From Nothophaeocryptopus gaeumannii (taxonomy: Eukaryota; Ascomycota; Dothideomycetes; Mycosphaerellales; Mycosphaerellaceae), in assembly GCA_031771865.1 (NCBI GenBank), contig JASISA010000027.1:806001-870000 (forward strand): 64,000 nucleotides of DNA, given 5' to 3'. This document shows, piece after piece, positions 21,284 through 32,462 of the stretch (its first letter is position 1; the number at the start of each line of letters is the position of its first letter). Under the pieces are notes generated by a model that searched no databases, had not been told where the DNA came from, and saw only the letters and a program-made list of their open reading frames with translations. The translations under genes and the position numbers were made by a program.

Positions 21284-23763
21284 CTAATCATGCTGTGAAA
21301 GCGACCCAGCATCGCTCCTCATCGTCCCAGCCCTCACACTCCCAACCTCACTCGCGCCACTCGGTTGCCGATGACCATTCGAAGCAGCGCCCAAAAGAGT
21401 CGCACTCGACGCGCTACTCAAATTGGATACAGTCCTCGGAATCGCGCAAGCACCCGGCCCAGCATTCGGTGGAGGCGAGAATTGACGTGAGCTCTGACTC
21501 GCGATTCTGCCCTCCCTAGGAACAGCCGCGACGGGTGTCACGCCACCCTTAACTCTCTGTCTCGAGCCGGGGAGGTTCTTAAGACGAGAGGTGCGCCAGT
21601 TCTCATACCATCTGCTGCGGGAGAGTTCGCGGAGTTCGGTGCGCCACTCGCTAAAGATGCTATCGCGGAGGCGGTTGAAGTCGCAGTGGTCTGGGTTGTA
21701 TGGGTCTGCGAAACCCCATGGGAATCGGCGGCCGACTTTTTCGCCCTTCTTCGGCTTGGAGTAGGGTGGGAGGTCGTACGGATCGGGAGATATGATCGAC
21801 ATTGGAAGATATGGCAGATCGTCGCCTGCCAGCATGGCATTGACCGCGGAGAGGGACGATTGGCGTTTATGGTCTCGTCGTACCTTTGGGACTGGAAGCG
21901 AAGAATCAGATTCATCCGAAGAGTCTACACCGTTCGCCTCATTTTCATCGCCCATCTCAATCTCTTCAAGGTCATCTTCCAGCTCCAGAGCTTCGAGAGG
22001 ATCCAGTCCAGCGCTCTTGACGGCCTCCCAGACTGAGCGCTTCAAGAAAGCCATATGTCTGGTGGTCAAAGAGTCGGCCTTAGCGACGATCGGAATGACA
22101 GTCGTCTTGCCCCAAAGGGCGCGCATGACCTGCAGATCCAGATCGTCGTCCAGAGAGGCTCCCTTTCTTCCCGACGCAGGGTTGGCGGCGATGGTAGAGT
22201 CCAGCCGTATTGGGTCGAGCACGAGGAACACGCAGTGGATATGTGTATCCTTCACTCCAGGTGTGCGCATTACTTTCTGCTCTTCCGCGAATGTCTCCTC
22301 AAACTTGGTCTCCACGAACGAGGTCATCTCTCTAAGCTGCAGATCGACGATGCTCTTCTCCAAACTAGCAGAGTCCCACAAAGTCAATCCAATTCGTTCG
22401 CCTTCGATCTCGGCTTCGAGGTAGGTGGAAGTGAAGGAAGAGCGGTTTCCGCCTGTTTGCGAATCAGGCTGTTCTCCAGTCGGCTGCTTGTGCGCGGGCA
22501 GAGCTAGCGAGTGCTTCAGGAACGAAATGAACGAGGTCTTTCCGCTATTTTTCGCTCCAATCACCAGAACACTACCGATCGTCAGTGGAAGTTACCGGAC
22601 ATGGAAGCTGCTACTCACTTGAAAGGCGTGGGATCCTTCCGTCTTCGCACTCTTCTCGGACTGTTCACCGTGTTAACACTTCCAGCTTGCGATGCAATGG
22701 AGAAGCGACCACGATTGGTCATGGGGTCTGTGCGGGCGGCAGGGTCAACAGCGACATACTCTCCGTTGGCGAGGACTCCATTCGCTCTAGATCCAGGCGG
22801 CGAGGAAGTAGCGAAAGCATTGCCCTGGCGGCTAGTGTAGGCAGCGGGTGACGAGCTGCTGTTGATGTTGGAGGAAGGCGCCATTTTGCCTGGCCGCGAG
22901 AAGTTGGCGGCAGGGCGGGGTTGGCCTGAGAACGATTGTAGAGGCGAGTTGGAGGTGGTGTAAGCGTGGTTGAAGATTGCGATGCTGTCCGGTCTGGCGT
23001 CGCCGTCACCACCAAAACTCGCGATGCCGTTTAGAGGGGTGAGGGAGGGGAGGTGAGGAGGCTGTCTAGGGAGGGTATTCTCTCGAGCCTTCCTCTCTGC
23101 CTCCGCCGCCTCCTTCTTCTGGCGACTTCCTTTTCGTAACATGCTCATGCTGCTGGTTCGTCCTTCTCCAGAAAGTTTGCGGTCGGCTGCCCTGGCCGTA
23201 GCTGCACTTATCAAGGTATTGGGGACTGCTGGTGGCTTCACATCAGAAAAGTAGGCGCGGTCCGCTTGCTGGTGGTAGTCCTCGGATGCGGACGGCCGTC
23301 TCGAAGAAGTTTGACTGTCTTTGGTGCCGGATCTCTTGAGGAAGGAGAAGCTGGACTTTCGTGGTCTGCTGCTGCCACTCGACTGCGATTGCGATCTCGT
23401 GCGGGCGCCAACAACGGGAGAAGGTGCCGGTCCTTGGTCAACTTCGCCTTGGCTGGTCTTGAAGTGAGAAGTAGCGGCCTGTGCTCGCGTGGACGCTGCG
23501 CTCCAGGACGTTGCATTCACTTGGGCTTGTTTGGACCTTGGCAGCTGATCAGACCGTCGTCCTCCAGCTACACCTTCCGATGTCGAAGATGCGCCGTCAC
23601 TGCTCGCGACTCCAACACCCTTGCCGACGGTAGGTACACGCTGCTGCAGCGGGAAGTTTGCAGACGGCGAGCGCGGACTGGTCGGAATAGGAGGTGGTGA
23701 GCGATGCGGTCTGCTCCAGTCACTGTCGCGCAGGAGGTCTGCTGAATTGAACCCTGTCGCCAT
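21284..23763 (-). CDS. Septin-like GTPase with long disordered N terminus
   Basis: Exons 23763-22619 and 22571-21284 join across a 47-base intron to give 810 aa. Residues 1-380 are low-complexity, Ser/Pro/Arg-rich (start MATGFNSADLLRDSDWSRP). The GTPase domain starts at NVLVIGAKNSGKTSF (G1, about 387-394). The G3 position reads LTLWDSASLEKS near 448, lacking the usual DxxG glycine, and G4 is AKAD near 546. The downstream FPWGFADPYNPDHCDFNRLRD corresponds to the septin region before the last helix. Septins polymerise at septa and polarity sites. Because of the divergent G3 motif this is a non-canonical septin-type protein that may not hydrolyse GTP. The C-terminal 110 residues are again Ser-rich. 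Confidence 0.75.
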
Positions 23764-24935
23764 GGTGTTCAAGGTCGATAATCATTGGGCACACGGCGCG
23801 TTTGTAACCGCCGGCCAGGCCTTTGATTTCGTAACTGCCCGTCGATCCGTCAGTCAGTGTGGATGACGAGAGCGCGATGTGCGCCGCGCGTACTCTCAGC
23901 CCAGTCGCGGGTGTAATTAATGTCTGTAAGGCAAGGCATGTGCGAAAGAGGGGACGTGTAACGTGTAAGCGTGTAGAGGTCGCTACGTCACACAAAACAG
24001 AAACACAAGTGAAGTCCGAAGAGGGTTCAATTGTCGACGCTCACAAGAAGCTTTGCCCGGCTGTCCACAGCAAGGCTCCCTTTGCGACGCAGACTCATCA
24101 GACTCTGGCCTTTCCACATCTTCCTCGGACCTCGAAAGCCTCTTGCACGGCACCGCGCGAGGAGCAACCATTGGCAGCGAGGAGGAGCGCAGCTGTTTCA
24201 CATGGATGTCATTTTAAGCTCAATCTCCGTCGCCTGACTAGCACCAGCCTAAGCGAGGCATATTTCCAACCGAGAACCCTGTTCCTGTTCCTTGTCACAC
24301 GCGATAGCGATGTGACGATCCGGCTCCGTTCATATCAAGACCCCACCGAGGGCGCAAGTGAATGTTGAAGACTTTCTTGGAACCACAATCACACAAGCCT
24401 TCACATATCGTCTCCTGAATCTCTTCTAATCTTGTTTTCAGTCATTCGCCTTCGAAAGCAAATGCAGAATGCTTGATCTTAGTGTAACAAGTCCCCACCC
24501 CTGCAACAAGGCGAACCTGGCCAAATATCCGCTCTGTAGATCCTCCTTCGAGAGTATGAGACGTTCGTCCAGACGGACGGTAACGTACAGTAACGGAAAA
24601 GAGGAAGAGGAGCAAGATGTCTGACAGCCACGTGGAGTCGAAGATCGAACTTACTACGGGTCATGAAGCCTGAAGGTCACATGTATGATATTTGCGGCTG
24701 TTGAGGAAGTGTGAGTGAAGTCAATTGCTCTGCGAAGACAAGACTGTGACGAATGTGAGGACTTGCTGCCTCTTTTCAGCGCTACAAAGTGTATAGTCGT
24801 TTCAGCGCTACAGATTGTATAGCAAACAGCCCCACCGCAATCAGACCTGGATCAAAATAGCCGGTCTGACTTTATCGAGACTCCAGTATTCCAAACGCCT
24901 CTCCTCCATTTTGGTTCACATGCATTGAGAAGAAC
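23764..24935. other. Intergenic, no gene supported
   Basis: About 1.17 kb. Near 24777-24825 the phrase TTTCAGCGCTACA(A/G)A(G/T)TGTATAG occurs twice in tandem, a short direct repeat. Otherwise only small frames are present. Confidence 0.4.
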
Positions 24936-26075
24936 TCAATCATTCCTCATCCTCTTATTCGGTCCACCCTGCAGTCCACCACCCATGCCATATCCACCTC
25001 CACCACCTCCTTGATTAAACCCTCCACCGCCTCCCCATCCGCCTCGTCCACCACCCATCATCCCTCCTCCTCTCCCACCTCCCATCATCCCTCCTCCACG
25101 TCCACCCATTCCCATCATATTCCCCATCCCGCCCATTCCACCACCAAACCCACCCCGTCCGCCCATCATCCCACCCATCTGATTATATCCCATCCCCATC
25201 CCCATCCCCCCCATAGCCATCATAGGATTGTTAAACCCTCCCATTCCTCCTCCAGCTCCAGCTCCACCTCCGCCATTCATTCCCCAACCACCAGCATTTT
25301 GGTTCTGGCTTTGGAAACCTCCTCCTCCGCGTCCTCCCTGGAAACCGCCTCGTTGGAATCCACCACCACCGCGGCCTTGGAATCCTCCCCCTCGTTGGAA
25401 GCCACCTCGAGCCGGGGCCGCGTTGTATGCGCCTGTATCTTTTTTTCCGACTTGTCCACTATCCCGTCCTTTGAACGGATTCCCGGTCGCCGTGTACCAC
25501 ACCTGGAAGACATTCTTCCTTCGTCCCTCGTTCTCTCCCTCCTTAGGTGCATCACGTTCTTCAACCAGTTTCTTGACTGCGCCAGCGGCTGCTGGGGAAG
25601 AGAACTCGAGGTATGCTTCTCCTCGGGATTTACCGTTGATTTTGTGTTCGCCAAAGGCTATGTCTTTGAGGGAGGCTTCGACGCCGGCGCGGGCGCAGAA
25701 GCTGCGGAGGTCTTCTTCTGTTGTCCACCATTGGAGATCGTGGAGTTTGAGAGCGGGTGTTGCGTTGGGGTCTACCGTGTTTGTAGGACCTGAAGGAGCA
25801 TGGGAGGGTGGGCGTTGTTGGTGGTTATCTGTTTCGTCATCGGGAGCTTTGCGTTTGGTGCCTTGTTGGGGTTGGTCTCGCTGACGGGACGAGTCGTGGT
25901 TACTGGCATCTTCTGTGGATTCAAAGGCTTCACCGGTGCCATCGTAACCGCCTTGATAGTCGTCGTCGAAGAAGTTGTCTTCGGGCTTGATGTCTGCTTC
26001 ATCCTGTGGGTTTTCTTGGGCTTGATCTTCGTCGCCGTAGATGTCGATGTCGAAGGTGTCGTCTTCGCCAGACAT
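24936..26075 (-). CDS. RRM protein of CPSF6/CPSF7 type with glycine-rich tail
   Basis: Single exon, 379 aa from the ATG at 26075 (MSGEDDTFDIDIYGDEDQ). The acidic N terminus is followed by an RRM at about 112-190: ALKLHDLQWWTTEEDLRSF, then INGKSRGEAYLEFSS. The WWTTEEDL start of the domain is characteristic of the cleavage factor I 59/68-kDa subunits (CPSF6/7). The C-terminal 170 residues are Gly/Met/Arg-rich with RGG and GGMGG repeats and end KRMRND. In animals CPSF6/7 bind CPSF5 and guide mRNA 3'-end cleavage in the nucleus. The role in this fungus is inferred from the RRM type. Ser- and Pro-rich frames on the opposite strand are mirror images of the Gly repeats. Confidence 0.8.
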   Translation of the reverse strand: MSGEDDTFDIDIYGDEDQAQENPQDEADIKPEDNFFDDDYQGGYDGTGEAFESTEDASNHDSSRQRDQPQQGTKRKAPDDETDNHQQRPPSHAPSGPTNTVDPNATPALKLHDLQWWTTEEDLRSFCARAGVEASLKDIAFGEHKINGKSRGEAYLEFSSPAAAGAVKKLVEERDAPKEGENEGRRKNVFQVWYTATGNPFKGRDSGQVGKKDTGAYNAAPARGGFQRGGGFQGRGGGGFQRGGFQGGRGGGGFQSQNQNAGGWGMNGGGGAGAGGGMGGFNNPMMAMGGMGMGMGYNQMGGMMGGRGGFGGGMGGMGNMMGMGGRGGGMMGGGRGGGMMGGGRGGWGGGGGFNQGGGGGGYGMGGGLQGGPNKRMRND

Positions 26076-26916
26076 GGTCGCGGGGGGAACTTGCAGGTCT
26101 TGGGTGTACAAGGCTAGGTGAGGCTGAAGATGAAGTTGTGAGGGTCAGTGGAGCAAGCGAGTATCCTGCTTTTGGTGGGTTATGTACAAGTCCACGCAGG
26201 TCAAGTCTGGGTATCATACAATCAGTCTCATCATCTTCAAATACAAGGTTACGCTTCCAGATTATGGCATCCGCGCTCTCTCTTCTCTTCCAGGTACATG
26301 TTGCGAACATTGGCTCATACGTACACTTGGCTTTTGCTCCCCAATGGCAGTCGTACAGGTATAGGTACAGTGATCCCTCTCCTCTCAATGAATGTTTTCA
26401 AGCGCCAATGCCGCGATAATGTGCTTTCTCAACAGGTTAATGGTACAAAGCAATCAATTTGATGCCTCCAGCTATCGATGCTGCCGTCGCCGATGCGCCC
26501 CTGAAGCTCTTGGTGCCTGGTGCAACGAAGTCGTCGGCGCGTGTTTGTGAAAGGTGAGTATCGCGTTGATCCTATCCATCGATTAGCCTCCTCACTCATG
26601 CCGCCAACCACGATCAGTCATACTCACGTCTTATTGATGTCGTTGTCGAAGGTCAAGTCATGTCCGAGAGCGCGAGACTCGAACAGCTCAGCTCGCGCGC
26701 GCGGCAGGCGCTAGTCTTCCCCGAAGACGCCCAAAGTCGTGAGTCGTGCCTTCCCCAGAATATCCGGCACATCCCGAGCCTTATCGTCGACATCCATGCG
26801 ATTCATGACTGCGATGATGCATCCAACCAACGTGGCACCGCTTTCTGGATAGCCTTCCAGTTCAGGCTCGGACAGACGGCAGTACAGGTCGCTCGGCAGA
26901 TGGTCATTTGCCAAAT
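26076..26916. other. Unresolved region with splice-like signals on both strands
   Basis: Both strands carry strong donor words (GTGAGT near 26553 and 26749 on plus; the same word on minus near 26625) and protein-like reading frames: plus MSESARLEQLSSRARQALVF near 26660, minus SRALGHDLTFDNDINKT near 26650-26690. The minus frame is broken by a TAG near 26709. A complete gene model could not be built on either strand. Confidence 0.3.
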
Positions 26917-27883
26917 ATGGAAATGAGCGACAATGTAGTCTCCAAGACACGCGAAGTCGACTTCGCTCCCGAACCATCACCTAAGACTCTGACTATCTTG
27001 CCGGCAAAAGCAAAGAGCGCAATTATAATAGAAGAGCCGGAAGATATCGCAAAGATGCCTGCGTCATTAGACTCAGGCCCGTCGCAAAGACCCAGAGCGT
27101 TCACAGGCGAGCTGAAGAGGGAGGATGAAGAGAATGTATACGTGAGCTTGACATACGATGCCCTCGATGCCACGGCGCAGATGACCCGAGTCAAGAGCGC
27201 GAAGGCTGGAGCGGTGGTGCTGTTCGCTGGTGAGTCTAGGCGTGTCTTATCGTTCACGTGTGTGTATAAAGAGCTCGGTGTCGCGTGACCAGACAAATGT
27301 CAATACCACCACTTTCTAGACAACCCCAGCTAAGTACTGCCATCATACTGTAGGCACCACCCGCGACTCCTTCGCCTCCAAAACCGTAACCCACCTTTCC
27401 TACTCCACCTACGCCCCCCTTGCGCTCAAGACACTCTCGTATATCGCTAGATCCATCAAGAAAGAGCATAAACTCACCGCGATCGCAATCACGCATCGCC
27501 TCGGTCGCGTCGATATAGGCGACGAAAGCATATTAATAGCAGTCGCTTCTCCCCACCGGCAAGCCGCCTGGCTCGCGGGAGAGCAGTGTTTAGAGGATGT
27601 AAAGAAGAAGGTAGAGGTATGGAAGGAAGAGTGGTTTGAGGATGGAGGGGTGTGGAGGAGTAATCGGGACGGTCAAGCTGGGACACCAGTCGAGGCAGTG
27701 ACGAGCGGGAGAAGGAAGTCTAGCACAACGACATCAGGAGGGCGAAGGAAGTCAAGTGCGGCGACAGCAGGGGGAGGAAGAAGAAAATCGAGTGTTGGAC
27801 AATATCCGAATGGGGCGACAGGGAATGGGATTGGGAAACATCAGGGAAGTGGGGAGTTTTGTGAGGGAGGGCTGGAGGTATGA
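26917..27883 (+). CDS. cnxH: Molybdopterin synthase catalytic subunit (MoaE/MOCS2B)
   Basis: Exons 26917-27229 and 27354-27883, 280 aa. The core reads VYVSLTYDALDATAQM, AGAVVLFAGTTRDSF (the intron lies within FAG-G), YSTYAPLALKTLSYIA, AITHRLGRVDIGDESILIAV, SPHRQAAWLAGEQCLEDVKK and KVEVWKEEWF, which are the successive MoaE motifs including the HRLG and lysine-rich catalytic parts. With MoaD it converts cyclic pyranopterin monophosphate to molybdopterin in the cytosol, needed for nitrate reductase and other molybdoenzymes. Two unusual extensions are present: about 75 residues before the domain and a 60-residue C-terminal tail with three RRKSS repeats. The N-terminal start is uncertain (26923 or 27055 are alternatives). 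Confidence 0.88.
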
Positions 27884-28633
27884 ACGAGTGGAAGAGAAGC
27901 GTTGCGATGCGTTGTACGTCTGAAGTTCGGAATCCCTTCTACGATTCGACTTGACAGATTAGTCGCTCCTATGGCCAGCGAAATTGGGTTGTAGATGTTG
28001 AGTCTGAGATGAGTGTGATTATGGGCACGATGGGCAACGTGTAGTATTGTATGTATTGATGTGCAGAGCACGCTCCAGCACAAAGCTTTGAGCCTACAGT
28101 TGATTGTTAGATATCACAATTTTGCTTGACGATCGCTGCTGAAGCGTGAGAAGCCGCTCAAGTGCAGTGTAGCTGCATGTAAGATTTGCAGTCAAGCATT
28201 CTGAGCCCATGCTGTACCTGCAGCGCGTTTTAATTGTCAAATCAGGGACATGTGTTGTCCCAAGCAGGTACGTCAGCTTGTTGAATTGACTTGACGTTGA
28301 TAGGTTGACTGGCCGTAGAAACATTGCTTTGCTGAGATCCAAGCGAATGAAGATCTAGTAATACGTGGCAGTGTGGGCTGAAATATGCAAGTGCGTTACT
28401 TTTTGGTCGGATACGATCGCCGCCTCACTGTACTCGCTTCTGCATCTCTGCTTTCGAGGCTCGAAGGTGATCAATGGGAAATCGCAAGATCTACTTCTGC
28501 GTCTTCTGTGGTTTGGTGCTGCGACGGCGTGAAGGAAAGGCCCATGGGCATGCAACGTATCTAGTCTCTACCCTCTCTGGACTGGCGAGACTCAGGACAT
28601 TTAACTGGCTGCGAAATTGTTGAAGATTCCAGT
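27884..28633. other. Intergenic, no gene seen
   Basis: About 750 bases, AT-richer than the flanks, with only short frames. Confidence 0.4.
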
Positions 28634-29416
28634 ATGAAGATTCCGTTCAGAAAGCAATCGCATCCAGCGAAGCCGACCTTCTCCACCCTGCCGAAAGAGA
28701 CGCAGAAGCAGGTCGAGGATGCAAGCGATAACATCATGGCAAACATGATGCCAATTCTCCAGGCCCAGAAAATCAGCGCTCTCGACATCATCCCGATCGG
28801 ATCTGAGTTGCTGAGATTCTCCTCTCTCGTATGCCTCATAGGCGAGACTCTCGACGAACGACGGCCTGCCCAGCTTCCACCGACCGAAGAAGATAGAGAG
28901 GCACACATATCGCATGTAGTCAGATTTGCGGAAGCTGCGAAGCAGAAGGCCAATGCCCAGAAGGAAGAGCGCAAGAGGAAGTCCTGGTGGGAATCTCCCT
29001 CGGCTCCGCGACAGAGTACGCCACTCAGAACATCGACGGTTTTGACAGAGGCAGAAGATTCAGAGTTCGGTCGGAAGAGGCCATGCTATTGCGGCAGCAT
29101 CCAGGATATTTTGGATATGGATGGTAAGGTCATAAAGAGCTTTCCAGACGACAACTGCGATACGGCTGTTGTGCCTCAGGCCACTCAGACCTGGGTGATG
29201 GATCTTCTCGTTCACGAATTAGACCAACTTGAGCGGTCTCTGAGAGAACTGATGCGTCTAGATCAAGCTGTATCCGCGAAGAAGCGCAATAAGTTATCCG
29301 CAATTCCACTAATTCGTGCTCTGCGAAACATCTGTCGTCCGTGGGCAGGCGCTGGCAAAAGGAATGGTGCCACGAAGCAGGCGAAGAGTGGCGATATTGA
29401 GCTCGCGAAGCGCTAA
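28634..29416 (+). CDS. Unknown helical protein (260 aa)
   Basis: Single open frame starting MKIPFRKQSHPAKPTFSTLP. It looks coding: amphipathic helices (LPKETQKQVEDASDNIMANM, HVVRFAEAAKQKANAQKEER), a short Cys pair CYCGS, and a long C-terminal helix (LLVHELDQLERSLRELMRLD) before a basic end. No signal peptide, membrane segment or known domain was recognised. The tail-to-tail neighbour is the mitochondrial protein gene at 29583-29963. Confidence 0.6.
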   Translation: MKIPFRKQSHPAKPTFSTLPKETQKQVEDASDNIMANMMPILQAQKISALDIIPIGSELLRFSSLVCLIGETLDERRPAQLPPTEEDREAHISHVVRFAEAAKQKANAQKEERKRKSWWESPSAPRQSTPLRTSTVLTEAEDSEFGRKRPCYCGSIQDILDMDGKVIKSFPDDNCDTAVVPQATQTWVMDLLVHELDQLERSLRELMRLDQAVSAKKRNKLSAIPLIRALRNICRPWAGAGKRNGATKQAKSGDIELAKR

Positions 29417-29582
29417 AAATCGGGGGAGCATTATTGATCAGGCGCTTTGCATGTATTGCTCGCACGACAAAGAACACAGTTGAGCGTGCTCTGAGCGACT
29501 CCGGTATCTTGGGGTGGCTTCCATGTGCAACGTTCGAGCGAATTGTTCGTAGATCCAGAAGTCAAGCTCTAGGCAAATCACA

Positions 29583-29963
29583 TCAAGAAGCCGCCTCGTT
29601 CATCACCTCTCTCTCTCTCTCTCTCAAAAAGTAATCCCAACCCACAATGCCCGTCCCAATCACGACCGGCACGCCAACGATGATCTTGACTACGTTCCTT
29701 GCCAGCGTACGGTGTTCTTCGGACATGGTCATATCAGCTTGTCGCATCGTTTCCATGCCGGGGCGTGTGGCGCTGAGCTCCGATATCAGATGGCCGAGTG
29801 ATGGACCAGAAAGTGAGACTTTATGCTGTGCGCCCCCGAGGGTGGATTCGTCGACGATCCGGCGCCGCTTCTTGGGAGCGGAGGATGCGAGACGGGCTTG
29901 GCAGCAAAACGCGGTATGCATTGGAGCTACAACTCCGAGTCTGAGAGGATTTATGGCTCTCAT
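29583..29963 (-). CDS. Small mitochondrial membrane protein, unknown family
   Basis: Single exon, 126 aa. The N terminus MRAINPLRLGVVAPMHTAFC ending in RLASSAPKKRRR resembles a mitochondrial presequence. One membrane segment, VVKIIVGVPVVIGTGIVGW (about 91-109), sits near the C terminus, which ends in a charged helix (REREREVMNEAAS) encoded by a (CT)n/(AG)n microsatellite at about 29608-29630. The topology suggests an inner- or outer-membrane tail-anchored protein. No known family recognised. Confidence 0.6.
   Translation of the reverse strand: MRAINPLRLGVVAPMHTAFCCQARLASSAPKKRRRIVDESTLGGAQHKVSLSGPSLGHLISELSATRPGMETMRQADMTMSEEHRTLARNVVKIIVGVPVVIGTGIVGWDYFLREREREVMNEAAS
29608..29630. repeat. 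(CT)n microsatellite inside a coding end
   Basis: About 11 CT units in a row. On the minus strand they encode the RERERE stretch of the small mitochondrial protein, so length changes in it could alter or shift that C terminus. Confidence 0.8.
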
Positions 29964-30441
29964 GTTGTTGTTTGAGGGAAAATGGAGTTGGAGATGGACG
30001 TTTGGGAAAGTGTGAGTGAATGGATGGTGATGTCAGCAGAGGCCCGCGCGGATCAGGACGTGCGAATAGAACTAAAAACAGACGACGCGTCCAGACTCTT
30101 CCTCCTCCATCAACAACAAGATCATATCACATGCCATCTCTCGCCAAGCAGAACTGCTTACACGGACCCGGAATTGATGTGATCGACCTCGCTCAGAAGC
30201 AACTGAACGCCTCCATCTGGTAACCGCAGATGCACGAGCATGCAGCTACCGCATATGCCATTTGAAGACTGGCTATCATGCCAATCAATCCCATCACGCA
30301 CTGCTGTGTGGGTGTAGCAGAGTGGCGCCGACGCTGAGTGTGAGGCGATAGATTCGCAGTCAGCATGTTCTCTCAAATGTCTTTGTAAGATGATGTCCAT
30401 TTCCTGTCTTGTTCGCCCTCACACCGACGAGGTCACACAAT
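29964..30441. other. Divergent intergenic region
   Basis: Between the mitochondrial protein gene (minus) and the 30442 gene (plus); expected to contain both promoters. No gene seen. Confidence 0.4.
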
Positions 30442-30852
30442 ATGTCGCACAGAGAAGACTCCTTACACACCTTCGATAGCCAGAAGCAGGCCTACTTTGA
30501 GACCGCTCAAAAGATTCACGAGACTCTGGCTCGCAGCTTAGGAGCATCTGGCTCAGCTCGAGGAGGAACTGAATCGAGCGCTTCTGGAATGTCGCGTGCG
30601 GGAAATGTTGAGTTCGGGTTCCAGAAACCGTCTACTGGTCTCTCGACTGGTTCACCATCTCTGCTGTCTCGAGGCACAGGCAAGGAATCCGACGACCAGT
30701 ATGGCAGTGACGAGACGCTGTATGTGCAAGAGCCCTTCCGCTCTGAGTCTTATGACCACGAGGGCTTAAGAGATCATCTCCTCAACTACCCTAGGAATGA
30801 GCGTGGCGCAGGGCCTTTGACAGACATTGCCTACAATCAGAGCTTTGTGTAG
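30442..30852 (+). CDS. Unknown Ser/Gly-rich protein (136 aa)
   Basis: Open frame from ATG 30442 (MSHREDSLHTFDSQKQAYFE); the frame reaches 30409 but this ATG follows a CACAAT leader. The N-terminal 30 residues form a likely helix (AYFETAQKIHETLARSLG), the middle is Ser/Gly-rich and probably disordered, and the end LLNYPRNERGAGPLTDIAYN looks conserved in style. No domain recognised. Confidence 0.5.
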   Translation: MSHREDSLHTFDSQKQAYFETAQKIHETLARSLGASGSARGGTESSASGMSRAGNVEFGFQKPSTGLSTGSPSLLSRGTGKESDDQYGSDETLYVQEPFRSESYDHEGLRDHLLNYPRNERGAGPLTDIAYNQSFV

Positions 30853-30983
30853 CAAGACTGGCTCCTACCATTCCGCAAAGGTCCAGTCGAAGATCGAAGT
30901 CACCTCAGCGGATACCAAGTACGGGATATTGGTCCAGATGGGGCTCGCTGGCTATAGAATCCTCAGATGATACGTCCCGCGCC

Positions 30984-32267
30984 ATGTCAATCTGGATTGT
31001 TTTGAAAGAACTTAATCCCCAATCTCGGGAACGGAAAGCAGTTGGACGGATTACGATCGTACGAGAGCTCAGCCCGATCTTGTTTGGTATCTTACATTAC
31101 ACATTGAACAGGACATTCGACATGGACGAGATATTCAAGCAGCTTGTGACCGCAGACTCCTTAGCCTCGTACGTCCACTGCGTCTTTGAGCTTGGTCCGC
31201 GTAGACCATGCAGCAAAGTTCTCACATTCGAGTATTACACTATCATCGGCGAGGATAACGTTCCAATGCCCTGGCAACTAGCAAGTGAAGAGATGTACAT
31301 GAATCTGAAGCACATTCGCATCATTCGTTGCAACTCAGTCGTGGCTCATGCGCTGATTGGCGAGCCTATCAAGAAAGTTCGCAACCCACCTCGAAGAACT
31401 CGCAACGAAAATACACAGGGCAACATCTACGGTCCATGGTCGTCATACCACTTGCTAAACTTACAATGCTTTCCAGATCTCAAGTCGAGCACGGATGTAC
31501 ATGAAACGACCAAGCACTACTGCAATGGACCTGAGGCATTTACATACACAGTCCTCGGCGAGTTCCGTGACGCACAGCAACGCTTCGAGGACATCAACGG
31601 AGCCATCACAGAGCTCATCACACCTCCCGCATCGTTCATGTTTGACGCCGGCATCCGAGACGACCTCCTCTTCGAAGACGAACACTTCACCTACCTCCGC
31701 CGCTACTTCTGGCCCTATCAAACTCTGGGCGTAACGAACGATAGCATTGGATACGTCGTCGACGCTTTTGAGCACGACTTTCCGGAAGAGGTCTTCGACG
31801 GCAAAGCGAAGCTTCTTTGGCCCCTAGAGGATGAGAATTTCGTTTGCAATACCTACTACAAGAAACGCCTCGCGACTCTCAAAAAGAACCTCGACGCCCA
31901 ATTGAGAAGCTTCCGCGCCTTAGTGGCCGGCAACGAAGAACGTCGCACCGATATCCGCGGTCTACGAGAAGAACTTTACGTCGGCACCTCTGTCAAGGAA
32001 CCTCGCAAGTCCGTCGAAGCGACTGGGACGACTGTCCAGCAGGGGCATAATATCAAACTCCTCACGCTCGTTTCTATCTTGTTCCTCCCCTGCACTTCGT
32101 CACGAGTGGTTTTGGCATGACTAACATGTCCACGGGAGGCAGCTATTGCCACTTCGGCGTTGATTTGCGTCCCGTTTTCCATCCTCATCGGCTCGTTGAA
32201 CACGAATCGGGGGATGAATGTCTGGCTGAAACGAGCTCGCGCTATCTCGAGGAGTTTGATAGGTTAG
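30984..32267 (+). pseudogene. CorA-like Mg2+-transporter-domain gene with two frameshifts
   Basis: The frame from 30984 to 32120 encodes 378 aa typical of fungal CorA-like proteins: FDMDEIFKQLV, PWSSYHLLNLQCFPDLKSST, then HYCNGPEAFTYTVLGEFRDA, FTYLRRYFWPYQTLGVTNDS and a coiled coil leading into LLTLVSILFLPC, the first membrane helix. There the frame is lost. Shifting one base recovers FVTSGFGMTNMSTGGSYCHF with the GMN-type motif, and a second shift recovers LICVPFSILIGSLNTNRGMN followed by VWLKRARAI and a stop at 32267. Two indels within 110 bases of the pore region, in otherwise well-kept sequence, indicate recent loss of function or sequencing error. An intron cannot explain them. Confidence 0.75.
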
Positions 32268-32462
32268 AAGATGGTGATGCGGAAAAAGAGCAGAGTGATG
32301 GTGACTTGACGCGCGAAAGAAGAACGATGCAAGCTCCAAGCCGTGCTCATCGAGGATGCACGCCCTCGGCTCAATCGACATTAGCTAAGGTCGTCAACAC
32401 ATTGTCCAAAGCATGCTCTTTATCGCAAAGCGCGAGGAAACTTACCAAACGCCCGTTAAATC

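Noticed and set aside
25011..25884. Long plus-strand Ser- and Pro-rich frames
   Set aside because: They are mirror images of the glycine-rich tail of the RRM protein on the minus strand.
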